Shown one piece after another: positions 43,141 through 52,624 of a stretch of 64,000 nucleotides of DNA. The first letter of the stretch is position 1, and each line of letters begins with the position of its first letter. Both the position numbers and the translations under genes were made by a program. Source of the DNA: Gracilibacillus massiliensis. GTDB lineage: Bacteria; Bacillota; Bacilli; Bacillales; Amphibacillaceae. The stretch is from the NCBI RefSeq assembly GCF_001458115.1, contig NZ_CZRP01000011.1, positions 124,001-188,000 of the forward strand. Direction: 5' to 3'. The notes below the pieces were generated by a model. It saw only the letters and a program-made list of their open reading frames with translations, was not told where the DNA came from and did not search any database.

Positions 43141-43746
43141 AATATAATCTTATAATTAGAAAATCCAAACGATCTGATCGTTTGGATTTTTCATGCGTAT
43201 TAGGAATGCTGCGCAATAATCATTGTGGTAATTTTAAAAACAGTAGTGTGCTAGCATGACGCTCCGGCCGATTGCTTCGCTTTCCGCGGGGACGGCTTCA
43301 GCTAATTTTTCAACATAAAATAAATTTTATGTTGAAAAGTGGATCTTCAGCTCGCCCTGTTCCCGCAGGAGTCTTCGCAATCGGCCTCCGCTATATATAT
43401 CTTTTACAATGCTTGTGAGAGGTAGCTTTTTGAATTGTTACACCAATCTGTGAATTTTTCATTAGTTAGAAATAACATAATGCATCTTCATGCTAGCATT
43501 GTAGCATATCAAATTAGCGTAGGCCTCCGCTTCTACTCCTACGGGATGTTTTTATCCGAAGATCCACTTTGGCAAGCGGTTTTTGCTTACCAAAGTTAGC
43601 TGAGGAGAAAAAACCGTGGAAAGAGAAGCGGACAAGCCGTAGTGGTTTCTAAGCACACACATCATCTCAAAATCACTACATCACTTATTGAACAGTATCC
43701 TGATACTGTTCAACGATACATATTATTCGTTTTTGAAGCTAAGAAA
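43141..43746. repeat. Composite palindromic element, copy 1
   Basis: About 600 bp without a gene. It opens with the hairpin AAATCCAAACGAT / ATCGTTTGGATTT (43161-43192), which also serves as terminator of the lipoprotein gene. Hairpin F (43260-43392) runs CGCTCCGGCCGATTGC ... GCAATCGGCCTCCGC and contains CAGCTAATTTTT and AAAAGTGGATCTTCAG. Hairpin R (43517-43646) is the same family in reverse orientation (GATCCACTTT ... AAAGTTAGCTGA). Outer flanks ATTGTGGTAATTTT (43222-43235) and AAAATCACTACATC (43669-43682) are inverted. The end overlaps the 3' part of the gbsR gene region. Confidence 0.85.
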
Positions 43747-43768
43747 CATCTTTATGCTTCCGTCTATT

Positions 43769-44263
43769 TTATAGAAAATCATTTTTTTTTATTTTTGAAA
43801 ATACTTCTTCCAATGAGCGATGAAACGATATTGCTTCATGGATTTTATGTTCAATTAATTGTTTATGTTCATTAGGGTGGTTATCCAAATCGTCTTGAAT
43901 ATCAGCTAAGTTGTTGATTTGAAGATTTAGTGACTCTAGCCAACGATTGACATAGGTTTTCATGAATTTCTTATATAAATCCTCACGTGCCTCATACAAA
44001 TCTTTTCGTACCCCTTTTTGCCAGACGCGTTCGACCAGATTAAATTCCTGTAATCTCCGAACTGCATAACTCATTGCTGTTTTACTTTTACCTAGAGATT
44101 CCTTCATTTGATCTAATGTCATTGGTGTCTCATGCAAATAGAGGGTGACAAATAATTGTGCTTCCGTTTTATTTAAAGAAAACATTTCTAATGTTTTAGA
44201 GAATTCCGAAATGATTTTATTATTTACTTTTTCTAGTTTCATTTGATCTGCTTCATGTGACAT
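43769..44263 (-). CDS. gbsR: GbsR/MarR-like transcriptional regulator
   Basis: A 164-residue GbsR-family regulator: KLEKVNNKIISEFSKTLEMF, then SLNKTEAQLFVTLYLHETPM, TLDQMKESLGKSKTAMSYAV, RRLQEFNLVERVWQKGVRKD (winged helix), and a helical end. GbsR-type proteins sense choline or salt and repress glycine betaine synthesis or uptake genes in Bacillus. It is divergent from opuA-like genes 240 bp away, so regulation of that importer is likely. A TTG one codon earlier (44266) fits the AAGGAGG site slightly better than this ATG. The symbol is by family, not proven orthology. Confidence 0.85.
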   Translation of the reverse strand: MSHEADQMKLEKVNNKIISEFSKTLEMFSLNKTEAQLFVTLYLHETPMTLDQMKESLGKSKTAMSYAVRRLQEFNLVERVWQKGVRKDLYEAREDLYKKFMKTYVNRWLESLNLQINNLADIQDDLDNHPNEHKQLIEHKIHEAISFHRSLEEVFSKIKKNDFL

Positions 44264-44368
44264 CAAGCATGACAACCTCCTTAAAAACCTTATTTATAAC
44301 TTTACACTACATAATTTAAAAATCAATGGAAATACTACATATATGGTAAAAGAAAGGAATTCATTTTG

Positions 44369-44384
44369 TAAAGTTTAAACTTTA
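44369..44384. promoter_or_regulatory. Palindrome upstream of opuAA, candidate GbsR operator
   Basis: TAAAGTTTAAACTTTA is a perfect 16-bp palindrome in the gap between the divergent gbsR and opuAA genes. The location is right for an operator, but I know of no consensus that would confirm it. Confidence 0.5.
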
Positions 44385-44508
44385 TAAACGTAATAAACAG
44401 AAAAAACAGTGTGTAACGCTTGAAATTTATATGTAAAACCTTTAGCATGGTAAAAGTGATGCAAAAAAACAGCGGAAAAAGTCGAATAAAATGAGGTGAT
44501 ATCAATTC

Positions 44509-45705
44509 ATGTCTGTTATTAATGTGAATAATTTATCAAAAGTATTTGGTAAAAAGACAAAAGAAGCACTCTCATTATTAGATGAGGGTTATTCAAAAGA
44601 AGAAATATTAAAGAAGACCGGCTGTACTGTAGGTGTGAATCGTGCCAGCTTTGAAGTTGAAGAAGGAGAAGTCTTTGTGATTATGGGACTCTCTGGTAGT
44701 GGTAAATCTACACTTGTGCGATTATTGAACCGTTTGATTGATCCAACGGAAGGCGACGTAGAAGTTGGTGGAGAAAACCTTGCGAAAGTTGGAAAGGAAA
44801 CATTAAGAAAAGTTCGTCGCGAAAAAATGAGTATGGTTTTCCAAAAGTTTGGACTGTTTCCATTTCGTACGGTATTAGAAAATACCGAATTTGGTCTTGA
44901 AATACAAAAGATCAATAAAGAAGAACGAGCTAAGAAAGCAAAAGAAGCTTTAGAATTAGTTGGATTGGGAAGTTTTATTCACCAGTATCCAGATCAATTG
45001 TCCGGTGGGATGCAACAACGTGTTGGTTTAGCCCGCGCCTTAGCAAATGATCCTGAAGTACTTTTAATGGATGAAGCTTTTTCTGCGTTAGATCCTTTAA
45101 TCAGAAAGGATATGCAAGATGAATTATTAGATCTACAAGAAAAAATGCAGAAGACAATCATTTTTATTACCCATGATTTGGATGAAGCATTAAGAATTGG
45201 TGATCGTATTGCATTAATGAAAGATGGTTCGATCGTACAAATAGGTACACCAGAAGAAATCCTGGTGAATCCTGCCAACGATTATGTCGAGCGTTTTGTC
45301 GAAGATGTCGATCGATCTAAAGTATTAACTGCTAGTCATATTATGAAACGACCTGAAACGGTGGATATCGAAAAGCACGGTCCTCGCGTTGCCTTGGAAC
45401 GTATCCGCGAGCAAGGCTTATCTAGCATTTATGTAGTTGATCGCTCTAAACAATTAAAAGGCTATGTGATCGCAGAAGATGTAAAAGCAGCAAGAGAAAA
45501 AGAAGAAAAAGATTTGCACACCATCTTACGTACTGATATGCCGATCGTTGGAAGTGATGCACCAATTCATGAGATTTTTGAAATCATTCATGATGCACCA
45601 GTTCCAGTAGCTGTCGTCGAAGAAGGTAAGTTAAAAGGTATTATTGTACGTGGAGCAGTAATTGCAGCACTAGCAAATGGAAATGGGGTGACGGAAGATG
45701 CTTGA
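44509..45705 (+). CDS. opuAA: Glycine betaine ABC importer ATPase (OpuAA)
   Basis: A 398-residue ATPase. It starts with the ProV/OpuAA-specific region ([40 protein letters not shown]), then Walker [26 protein letters not shown], signature [15 protein letters not shown], Walker [13 protein letters not shown] and ITHDLDEAL. Residues about 285-398 are two CBS modules, which in OpuA sense ionic strength or nucleotides and gate transport. It energises uptake of glycine betaine as compatible solute. It overlaps opuAB by 8 bp. Confidence 0.95.
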   Translation: MSVINVNNLSKVFGKKTKEALSLLDEGYSKEEILKKTGCTVGVNRASFEVEEGEVFVIMGLSGSGKSTLVRLLNRLIDPTEGDVEVGGENLAKVGKETLRKVRREKMSMVFQKFGLFPFRTVLENTEFGLEIQKINKEERAKKAKEALELVGLGSFIHQYPDQLSGGMQQRVGLARALANDPEVLLMDEAFSALDPLIRKDMQDELLDLQEKMQKTIIFITHDLDEALRIGDRIALMKDGSIVQIGTPEEILVNPANDYVERFVEDVDRSKVLTASHIMKRPETVDIEKHGPRVALERIREQGLSSIYVVDRSKQLKGYVIAEDVKAAREKEEKDLHTILRTDMPIVGSDAPIHEIFEIIHDAPVPVAVVEEGKLKGIIVRGAVIAALANGNGVTEDA

Positions 45706-46534
45706 TTTTATACCCAAAATTCCGTTGGCTGATTGGGTCAATACAGCAGTTGAGAATATTCAAAACACATTTGAATTTATTTTTGATCCGATCAAAGAAG
45801 ACTTTGGTGATTTTGTTGAAAACACTGCTGAATGGTTAAGTCAACTGCCGCCAATATTGATTATTATTATCGTTGCTCTTATTACTTTTTTCGTATCTGG
45901 TAAGAAATTTGGTTTATCGATTTTCTCAATCGTAGGCCTTTGGTTTGTTTACAATCAAGAGCTTTGGGAACAATTAATGTATACTTTCACACTAGTTGTT
46001 TTTGCCAGTTTAATATCGATTATTATTGGTATTCCAGCTGGTATATGGATGTCAAAAAGTAAATGGGCACAGACAATTATTACGCCGATATTAGATTTTA
46101 TGCAAACAATGCCAGCCTTTGTTTATTTAATTCCAGCCGTTGTTTTCTTCGGTATCGGAATGGTGCCAGGTATTTTTGCATCCGTAGTATTTGCAACACC
46201 TCCTGTCGTAAGATTTACGAACCTCGGAATCAGACAAGTTTCTGCTGAGTTAGTAGAAGCAGCTGATGCATTTGGTACGACAGGATCACAAAAGTTATTT
46301 AAGGTTGAATTACCAATGGCTCGCAAGACGATTATGGCTGGAGTAAACCAAACTGTTATGCTTGCATTGTCGATGGTTGTTATTGCATCGATGATTGGTT
46401 CACCAGGTCTCGGTAATGATGTATTAACCGCACTACAACGTTCGCAAGAGGGACCAGGTTTTGTGGCCGGTTTAGGCATTGTAATTTTAGCGATTATTAT
46501 TGATCGTGTATCACAAAACCTAAACAAAGGATAA
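45698..46534 (+). CDS. opuAB: Glycine betaine ABC importer permease (OpuAB)
   Basis: A 278-residue permease of the ProW/OpuAB family. A long amphipathic N-terminus ([20 protein letters not shown]) precedes about six to seven membrane segments; the ATPase-contact loop is [20 protein letters not shown] followed by [20 protein letters not shown]. It ends [11 protein letters not shown]. Directly downstream of opuAA with overlapping frames. Confidence 0.94.
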   Translation: MLDFIPKIPLADWVNTAVENIQNTFEFIFDPIKEDFGDFVENTAEWLSQLPPILIIIIVALITFFVSGKKFGLSIFSIVGLWFVYNQELWEQLMYTFTLVVFASLISIIIGIPAGIWMSKSKWAQTIITPILDFMQTMPAFVYLIPAVVFFGIGMVPGIFASVVFATPPVVRFTNLGIRQVSAELVEAADAFGTTGSQKLFKVELPMARKTIMAGVNQTVMLALSMVVIASMIGSPGLGNDVLTALQRSQEGPGFVAGLGIVILAIIIDRVSQNLNKG

Positions 46535-46603
46535 GGTGATAAACTTTTCCAGAATTACTGGAAAGTTTAAATATATATTTTATAGAAAAGGGGAGATCTA
46601 TTC

Positions 46604-47527
46604 ATGTTAAAAACATGGAAGTCTTTAGGATTAATGGCTGTATTAGCCTTAGTATTAGTACTTGCTGCTTGTGGTGGTTCAGATGATGAAGACACTACAG
46701 AAGATACAGGAAGTGACGAAGGAACAACAGAAGAAACTGCAGTAGGCGATGGAAAAGAAATTGAACTAGTTTATGTGAACTGGGATACAGAAATCGCGTC
46801 TACACATGTTGTTGGTGAAGTATTGAAAAATTTAGGATATGATGTAACTCTTACATCAATCGAAAATGCAGCGATGTGGGAAGCTGTAGCAACTGGAGAA
46901 GCTGATGGTATGGTAGCTGCATGGTTACCATTAACTCACGAAGCACAATATTCTGAATTTGGCGAAGATGTTGTTGAATTAGGACCTAACCTAGAAGGTG
47001 CAAAAACTGGTTTAGTTGTGCCATCTTATATGGATGTTGATTCTATTGCAGATTTAGAAGGTCAGGCAGATCAAACGATTACAGGTATTGAGCCTGGTGC
47101 TGGTGTAACTGCTGCAACAGAAGCGGCAATTGAAGAGTATGATAACTTAAGTGATTGGGATTTACAAACATCTTCTAGTGGAGCTATGACAACTGCACTA
47201 GGTGAAGCAATTGATAATGAAGAAGAAATCATTGTAACAGGTTGGTCACCACACTGGAAATTCTCTCAATATGACCTTAAATATTTAGAAGATCCAAATG
47301 GTGGATTTGGTGAAGCAGAAACAATTGAAACAATGGTTCGTCAAGGCTTAGAAGAAGATCTACCAAACGCATATAAAGTCTTAGACCAGTTCAACTGGAC
47401 GCAAGAAGACATTAACTCTGTTATGGTAGAAGTTGTTGTAAATGAAGAAGATCCAGTAGAAGCAGCACAAGCTTGGATAGAAGATAACCAAGATAAAGTT
47501 GCAGAATGGACAGAAGGCGTAGAATAA
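46604..47527 (+). CDS. opuAC: Glycine betaine-binding lipoprotein (OpuAC)
   Basis: A 307-residue OpuAC-family substrate-binding lipoprotein. Lipobox LVLAAC near residue 23, acidic Thr/Glu linker, then the domain IELVYVNWDTEIASTHVVGE, ENAAMWEAVATGEADGMVAA, WLPLTHEAQY and IIVTGWSPHWKFSQYDLKYL. The tryptophans in VNWD, AAWLP and GWSPHW are those of the aromatic cage for the quaternary amine. Last gene of the opuA operon; the hairpin that follows at 47567-47612 is shared with a repeat element. Confidence 0.94.
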   Translation: MLKTWKSLGLMAVLALVLVLAACGGSDDEDTTEDTGSDEGTTEETAVGDGKEIELVYVNWDTEIASTHVVGEVLKNLGYDVTLTSIENAAMWEAVATGEADGMVAAWLPLTHEAQYSEFGEDVVELGPNLEGAKTGLVVPSYMDVDSIADLEGQADQTITGIEPGAGVTAATEAAIEEYDNLSDWDLQTSSSGAMTTALGEAIDNEEEIIVTGWSPHWKFSQYDLKYLEDPNGGFGEAETIETMVRQGLEEDLPNAYKVLDQFNWTQEDINSVMVEVVVNEEDPVEAAQAWIEDNQDKVAEWTEGVE

Positions 47528-47546
47528 TAAAGTGAAGATTGAGATA

Positions 47547-49030
47547 AAAGAATTCTTTAATTAGAGAAATCCAAACGATCTCGAAAGCTATTTTCGAATC
47601 GTTTGGATTTTTTATGCGTATTAGAAGGATTATGCGGCATAACTCTGGTGGTGATTTTGAAAGGGTATATGTGCGTGGTAACCGCTTCTGCTTGCCCAGG
47701 AGTAGCCGTCAAGGCTGAGAATCTAATGGAGTGAAAGTCTCCTGTCATCAATTGACCGGTTCGGATGACTAGTATATCCAATGCGTGGTGAGGTAACGAG
47801 TCACGTTCTGCTTGGAAGTAAAAGTCACTGCGGCTCAACTTTACGCAGAGAGAGTATGGGTCGGAACAGCTAGAGTGGCGAGCAAATCTAGAGGCTAGAA
47901 GGCTTTAACGAATACTGCAGCTCCGAAATCGAGCGCCCTTCAGAAGCTGTTGAAGGGATGTCTGTGATGCGCCGACCTGGTTGGGCAATGGGGAAGGCCG
48001 ATGTTCTATGGGAAGTAACGGTCAAGAGCACCATAGAAGCAGCCGGAGTAGGGGTTCTGGCATCTAGAGAAAGATTTTCAGAGATAACGACGGGAAAGTC
48101 CTACTTCCAGCTGGGATGACAACAACCAGCAAAGACCAACCATATAAGTGACAAGCGAAAATGGTTAGGAGGATTTAGGATGGACGCATGAGGTCGTAGT
48201 AGCGAAGAGGAAAGGGTAATGCCTTTCTAAGCTTATGGAATGAAGCTTCTACAAAGGTAACACCAGAGTAGAGCGAAGGACCTCTGGGCGACTGGGCGTC
48301 CGTGTCAAAGAATAAACAGAACACAGAGTCTGTTGAATGATTGGCATAAGACTAGCATATAAGTAAACTTATGTATCAATGGGTGAACATGCGTGTCAGC
48401 ATTTAAACCTGGGATACATAAGGAAGGCTTATATAGCGATAGAAACCCAGTGTCAGAACCGGACTCGGGAAATCCGACCGTCCGGGATCGTATGGGGGCT
48501 GCAGGAAACGTGGTTTTATTGAATGCGCGCGCCTGCCATCTACCCGACCTTCCCTTTCCGTGGGGTTTTCCATTCAGCTAACTTTTCCAAGCAAAAACCG
48601 CATGGAAAAGTGGATCTTCATGGAAAACGATCCCACAGGAGTGGAAGTGGCCGCCTACGCTGAATGAAACTCTACAAAGAATGCAAATGCTAGCATTTTG
48701 GATTATTACAGATATGAACATATTTTATTAATTAAGATTAGTAATCTAAAGATAAATTCGTAAGCGATATGTTATGAATTAAAGCCAACATTTTTATTCT
48801 TACTTTAGTTGTAGAGCATTAAAAAGCGCAGGCGTCTGCTTCCACTCCTGCGGGATGTTTTTATCCGAAGATCCACTTTTTAAGCGACCTTTGCTTAAGA
48901 AGTTAGCTGAGGAGAAAACCCCGCGGAAAGGGAAGCCGACAAGATGAAGCGGTTGATACGCAGTTCTCAAATCTCATAATTACCACTACAATAGTGTCAT
49001 ATTGTCCTGCTTTTGTGTAACACTATATAT
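47547..49030. repeat. Composite palindromic element, copy 2, split by a group II intron
   Basis: It opens with the same hairpin as the other copies (AAATCCAAACGAT / ATCGTTTGGATTT, 47567-47610), then TGGTGGTGATTTTG. The F hairpin is interrupted: left exon ends ACCGCTTCTGCTTGCCCA (47698), right exon resumes CTTCCCTTTCCGTGGGG at 48549 and runs with CAGCTAACTTTT and AAAAGTGGATCTTC to 48660. The R hairpin is at 48825-48953, followed by AATTACCACTAC. Without the intron the unit would be about 630 bp. No gene is found in the remaining sequence. Confidence 0.82.
47699..48548 (+). mobile_element. ORF-less group II intron, probably degenerate
   Basis: About 850 nt of higher GC content than its surroundings. 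Group II features in order: near the 5' end GGAGTGAAAGTCTCC; in domain I the EBS-type region GGTCGTAGTAGCGAAGAGG with GGGTAATGCC and AGAGCGAAGGACC; near the 3' end a domain-V-like hairpin (CCGGAC-TCGG-GAAAT-CCGA-CC-GTCCGG, 48459-48485) and an end ...CTACCCGAC. Boundaries come from comparison with uninterrupted copies of the host repeat, where CTGCCCA runs directly into CTTCCCTTTCC. No reverse transcriptase frame is present. The 5' end (GGAGTAGCC) departs from the usual GTGYG, so splicing may be lost. Mobility would need a maturase supplied elsewhere. Confidence 0.72.
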
Positions 49031-49185
49031 TTCATTTTTTGTGTTTTTAGTTAAACATAATATATATATGTCCTAACCTCTTTTTGCTTTTGAAATAACT
49101 TAATAAGAACAGAAATGTCTAATTTTTTTAGAAAATAAAGAATAAAAAGTAAATATATGTTAAGGTGTTAGTGGAGGTGATGATA

Positions 49186-49986
49186 ATGTCCCAATCTGAA
49201 GAAATCGTACTTTCCATCCGAGATGTATCAAAGTCCTATGGGGCAACGCAAGTCTTAGATTCTATTAATCTCGAAGTGTATAAAGGGCAAATTATTGGTT
49301 ATATTGGACCAAACGGAGCAGGCAAAAGCACAACAGTAAAAATGATGTTAGGTCTCATTACAGAATTCGATGGCAATATTGAAATATTCGGTCATAATAT
49401 TAAAACAAGTGGAGCAGCTTATAAAAGCAGAATTGGATATGTACCGGAAAACGGAGAAATCTATGATAGCTTAACACCATTAGAATATTTATCATTTGTT
49501 GGCGGCTTGTATGGAATGAAAAACGATGAAATAACTTATAAAACAACCGAATTAATGCAGTTATTTGATTTAGAAGATATGTTACATACGAGAATCTCAT
49601 CTTTTTCAAAAGGGATGCGCCAAAAAGTATTGATTATCGCTAGTCTTATACATAACCCTGATTTACTTTTTCTAGATGAACCTCTTAGTGGCCTTGATGC
49701 CAATAGTATGATGATCGTGAAAGAAATTTTAGATCAGTTGGCAAGTCAAGGAAAAACTATTTTTTACTCTTCACATATTATGGATGTCGTCGAGAAGATT
49801 AGTAATCGGATTGTTTTATTAACAGATGGTGAAATTGTCGCAGATGGTAGTTTTGAACAACTTCAACAGCAAAACAAAGAAGGTTCACTAGAGGAAATCT
49901 TTAATCAATTAACAGGTTTTGATCAGCATCAGGAAATAGCTAATCAATTTGTTTCCGTTGTTAGAAATGGTGATCACAATGTCTGA
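49186..49986 (+). CDS. ABC transporter ATP-binding protein (exporter type)
   Basis: A 266-residue ATPase. Walker A GPNGAGKST, Q-loop YVPENGEIYDSLTPLEYLSF, signature FSKGMRQKVLIIASLI, Walker B LLFLDEPLSGLD, switch FYSSHIMDVVEKI. The pattern is that of ABC-2 exporter ATPases such as EcsA/YtrB. The ATG at 49186 follows GTGGAGGTGATGATA. Its end overlaps the permease start by 8 bp, so the two make one transporter of unknown substrate. Confidence 0.9.
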   Translation: MSQSEEIVLSIRDVSKSYGATQVLDSINLEVYKGQIIGYIGPNGAGKSTTVKMMLGLITEFDGNIEIFGHNIKTSGAAYKSRIGYVPENGEIYDSLTPLEYLSFVGGLYGMKNDEITYKTTELMQLFDLEDMLHTRISSFSKGMRQKVLIIASLIHNPDLLFLDEPLSGLDANSMMIVKEILDQLASQGKTIFYSSHIMDVVEKISNRIVLLTDGEIVADGSFEQLQQQNKEGSLEEIFNQLTGFDQHQEIANQFVSVVRNGDHNV

Positions 49987-51577
49987 TTTTAAGTCCTTAA
50001 AGGTGTTAGATAAATTTGAGTTTATATTTCAAAAGGCAAATATCGATTATAAGATGATGCGACACATATTATATATTAAACTATTGATGGATGCTAGAAG
50101 AGTCCCAACCATTTTTAATGAAGCAAAAGATCAATCAGGTAATCAATTTCTTAAGTCTCTTTGGATCTATGCTTTGATGGGACTAATTCTAATTCCGTTT
50201 CTATTTGGCGATGAATTTATTTTTCAAATGAGTATTTTATTTTCGATCGTTATGTTTATCGTGATGACATCGATGATTTCTGATTTTTCGAGTGTGTTGT
50301 TAGATGTTAGAGATAAGATGGTTTTAAGCACTAAACCAGTAGATTCGAAAACAATTAACGCAGCCAAAGTGATTCATATTACGATTTATTTAGTGTTTTT
50401 ATCGGCTGCATTTGTCGGGATTCCTTTAATTGTTGGTTTATTTAAGCATGGGATTATCTTTTTCTTAATAAGTCTTATTAGCTTTACCTTTATTAATATA
50501 CTGGTTTTGATTTTAACTGCGATTGTATATATTACGATTCTCCGATTTTTTGATGGTGAAAAGTTAAAAGATATTATAAACTACATACAGATTCTGCTAA
50601 GTATTTCTATGGTTGTTGGTTATCAATTAGTGGCCAGATCGTTTAACTTTGTTAACTTAGATATCAGCTTTACTTTTGAATGGTGGCACATTTTTATGCC
50701 TCCGATTTGGTATGGTACTATTTATGAAATGGCAATGAATGGAGTGGTTAATCAAAGCTATATTATTCTTGCGACACTAGGTATAGTTGTTCCATTTCTT
50801 GCGCTTGCTCTTTATGTGAAGCTCATTCCATCATTTGAACGTAATCTCGAGAAATTATTATCCAATGGAGGCAAACATAAAGAAGTGAAAGATTGGTGGA
50901 TGAAACTTTGGTCGCGTTTGCTTGTCCGAAAAAAACAAGAAAAGATATTTTTTGATTTTGCTGGTCGTATGATAAGAAATGAACGGGATTATAAATTAAA
51001 GGTATATCCTTCCATTGCAATGGCTTTAGCGTTCCCATTCATTTTTATTATTAACGATTTGATTTTACATAATATGGAAGAGATACAGGAAGGGAATATG
51101 TATTTCGCTATGTATGTTTGCTTTATAATGATTCCAGCAGGTGTACAAATGCTTCAATATTCAAGTACTGAAAAAGGAGCATGGATTTACCGGACAGCAC
51201 CTATCGAAGATATTAGGCTTAGTCACCGGGCAACATTAAAAGCTTTTTTTGTAAAATTGTTTATACCCGTCTATTTCATTCTTACTCTGATATTTTTAGT
51301 TATGTTTTCTGAGAGAATTATTCCATTTTTAATTGGATTGCTGTTATCTGCTTCTGTTTTTGGGAGAATTTGTTACAAAACATTTTTCAAAAACAGCTTA
51401 CCTTTTTCAGTCTCCTTTAAAATCGCTCAAAATAAGCAGGCAGGAGAGGCACTGGGTATGTTGGCTCTTATCGTATTATTTGGTGTCATTCACTATGTGG
51501 CAAATATTTTCCCATACGGGTTAATTATTCACGGTCTAGTTTTACTAGTCATAAACTTATTGATTTGGAGAAAATAA
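49979..51577 (+). CDS. ABC transporter permease, 12-TM type
   Basis: A 532-residue membrane protein with about 12 hydrophobic segments in two halves separated by a cytoplasmic region around residues 285-340. Motifs such as DVRDKMVLSTKPVDSKTINA and the later EKGAWIYRTAPIEDIR are typical of large ABC exporter permeases in Bacillaceae, which carry both halves in one chain. Substrate unknown. The start ATG lies within the end of the ATPase gene. Confidence 0.82.
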   Translation: MSDFKSLKVLDKFEFIFQKANIDYKMMRHILYIKLLMDARRVPTIFNEAKDQSGNQFLKSLWIYALMGLILIPFLFGDEFIFQMSILFSIVMFIVMTSMISDFSSVLLDVRDKMVLSTKPVDSKTINAAKVIHITIYLVFLSAAFVGIPLIVGLFKHGIIFFLISLISFTFINILVLILTAIVYITILRFFDGEKLKDIINYIQILLSISMVVGYQLVARSFNFVNLDISFTFEWWHIFMPPIWYGTIYEMAMNGVVNQSYIILATLGIVVPFLALALYVKLIPSFERNLEKLLSNGGKHKEVKDWWMKLWSRLLVRKKQEKIFFDFAGRMIRNERDYKLKVYPSIAMALAFPFIFIINDLILHNMEEIQEGNMYFAMYVCFIMIPAGVQMLQYSSTEKGAWIYRTAPIEDIRLSHRATLKAFFVKLFIPVYFILTLIFLVMFSERIIPFLIGLLLSASVFGRICYKTFFKNSLPFSVSFKIAQNKQAGEALGMLALIVLFGVIHYVANIFPYGLIIHGLVLLVINLLIWRK

Positions 51578-51606
51578 AAAATCCCCCATATGTCAGGGGG
51601 ATTTCC
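51577..51606. terminator. Terminator between convergent genes
   Basis: AAATCCCCC pairs with GGGGGATTT around a CATATGTCA-type loop; A and T runs on the two sides allow use in both directions. Confidence 0.85.
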
Positions 51607-51613
51607 TTCTTAC

Positions 51614-52396
51614 TTATATTAATTTCTCGATTTCAGCATTTTCTCTTAGTTCTTCAATTTTAGCACTAATCTCTTCTTGCTTTTCCTGCTGTTTTTGCGT
51701 TGTTAATTGTTGCTTAATTGTGCTTTCTGCTTCTTCAAGTGGTGGAACCTCTTGATCTGATTGTTCTTTTAACTGATTGTAATATTCTTCTACTTCTTCA
51801 TCTGTTACTGTGATACCTATGACAGATTCCATATACTGATTTCTCATTAAGTCATTTTCTAGTTGATTTTTATAAGATTCTTCGGTAAAACCCTCAGACT
51901 CAAGTATGGAAGCAAAGTCTTCACCAGATTGCTCTTTTAAAGCTGTAATTTGACTTTCGACTTCTTCTGTGTCGACTTCAAGTCCCTCTTCTTTCGCATC
52001 TTGTAAAATTAACTCTTGTGTAATTAACTCATTTAAAACTTGGTCTTTAACTGCATCTGTATCTTCTACATCTTGGCCATATTGTTGGAGCATATTTTTT
52101 ACTGTTGGATATATACGATTATACTTGGCAGCTGAAACTTCTTCTCCATTAATCGTCGCTACCGCTTGTCCTTCTTCGACAACCTCTTCATCACTTATTG
52201 CATTCTGTTGAGCTTGAGCACTTTCAGTATCTTCTTCATCTGTTGCCACTGTCTCTTCGTTTGTTTCTTCACTAGTTTCTTCAGAAGAAGTATCCTCTTC
52301 CGTATTATTTTCTTCAGCTGCATCATCATTGCCACAAGCAACCATAATAACTGCTAAAGTCATCATCATCATTAATAACATTATTATTTTTTTCAT
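51614..52396 (-). CDS. SurA N-terminal domain lipoprotein (foldase-like)
   Basis: A 260-residue lipoprotein: signal peptide with lipobox VIMVAC at about residue 20, a long acidic Glu/Thr/Ser linker to residue 75, then a SurA_N-type chaperone domain: GQAVATINGEEVSAAKYNRI, ELITQELILQDAKEEGLEVD, YKNQLENDLMRNQYMESVIG. It ends with a charged helix. The parvulin PPIase domain of PrsA is absent, so any function is chaperone-like rather than isomerase. TTGGAGGTAATAGAAAT precedes the ATG; an upstream frame extension has no site. Confidence 0.85.
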   Translation of the reverse strand: MKKIIMLLMMMMTLAVIMVACGNDDAAEENNTEEDTSSEETSEETNEETVATDEEDTESAQAQQNAISDEEVVEEGQAVATINGEEVSAAKYNRIYPTVKNMLQQYGQDVEDTDAVKDQVLNELITQELILQDAKEEGLEVDTEEVESQITALKEQSGEDFASILESEGFTEESYKNQLENDLMRNQYMESVIGITVTDEEVEEYYNQLKEQSDQEVPPLEEAESTIKQQLTTQKQQEKQEEISAKIEELRENAEIEKLI

Positions 52397-52624
52397 ATTT
52401 CTATTACCTCCAAATAAAAAACATTGTTTGTCCATTCAAACATATGAATAGGTGTAATTGCAAATCGTAAAAATGAATGAAAGACTGTAAGACCCCGAGG
52501 GGACAACAGTTAAAGTACTTTATTACATTTAAACAACAATGGAAAGGAATTCTTCACACTTTTGCCACAGAAGTTTTATTTTCTATTAGATAGGGAAGAT
52601 AATCAATAGGAGTGAGTATAAAAT

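Noticed and set aside
43161-43192. The AATCCAAACGAT hairpin as merely an ordinary terminator of the lipoprotein gene
   Set aside because: The same hairpin opens all three composite repeats, including one upstream of a leftward gene start, so it is treated as part of the element, though it may terminate transcription as well.
47640-48560. Other large structured RNA classes (for example OLE-like) for the 850-nt insert
   Set aside because: The GTAGTAGCGAAG region, the GAAA-containing hairpin near the 3' end and precise insertion into a repeat fit a group II intron better; no OLE-associated protein gene is near.
48393-48581. 62-codon frame at the 3' end of the group II intron
   Set aside because: It spans the domain-V-like hairpin and the intron boundary and runs into the repeat; it shows no reverse transcriptase or maturase motif.
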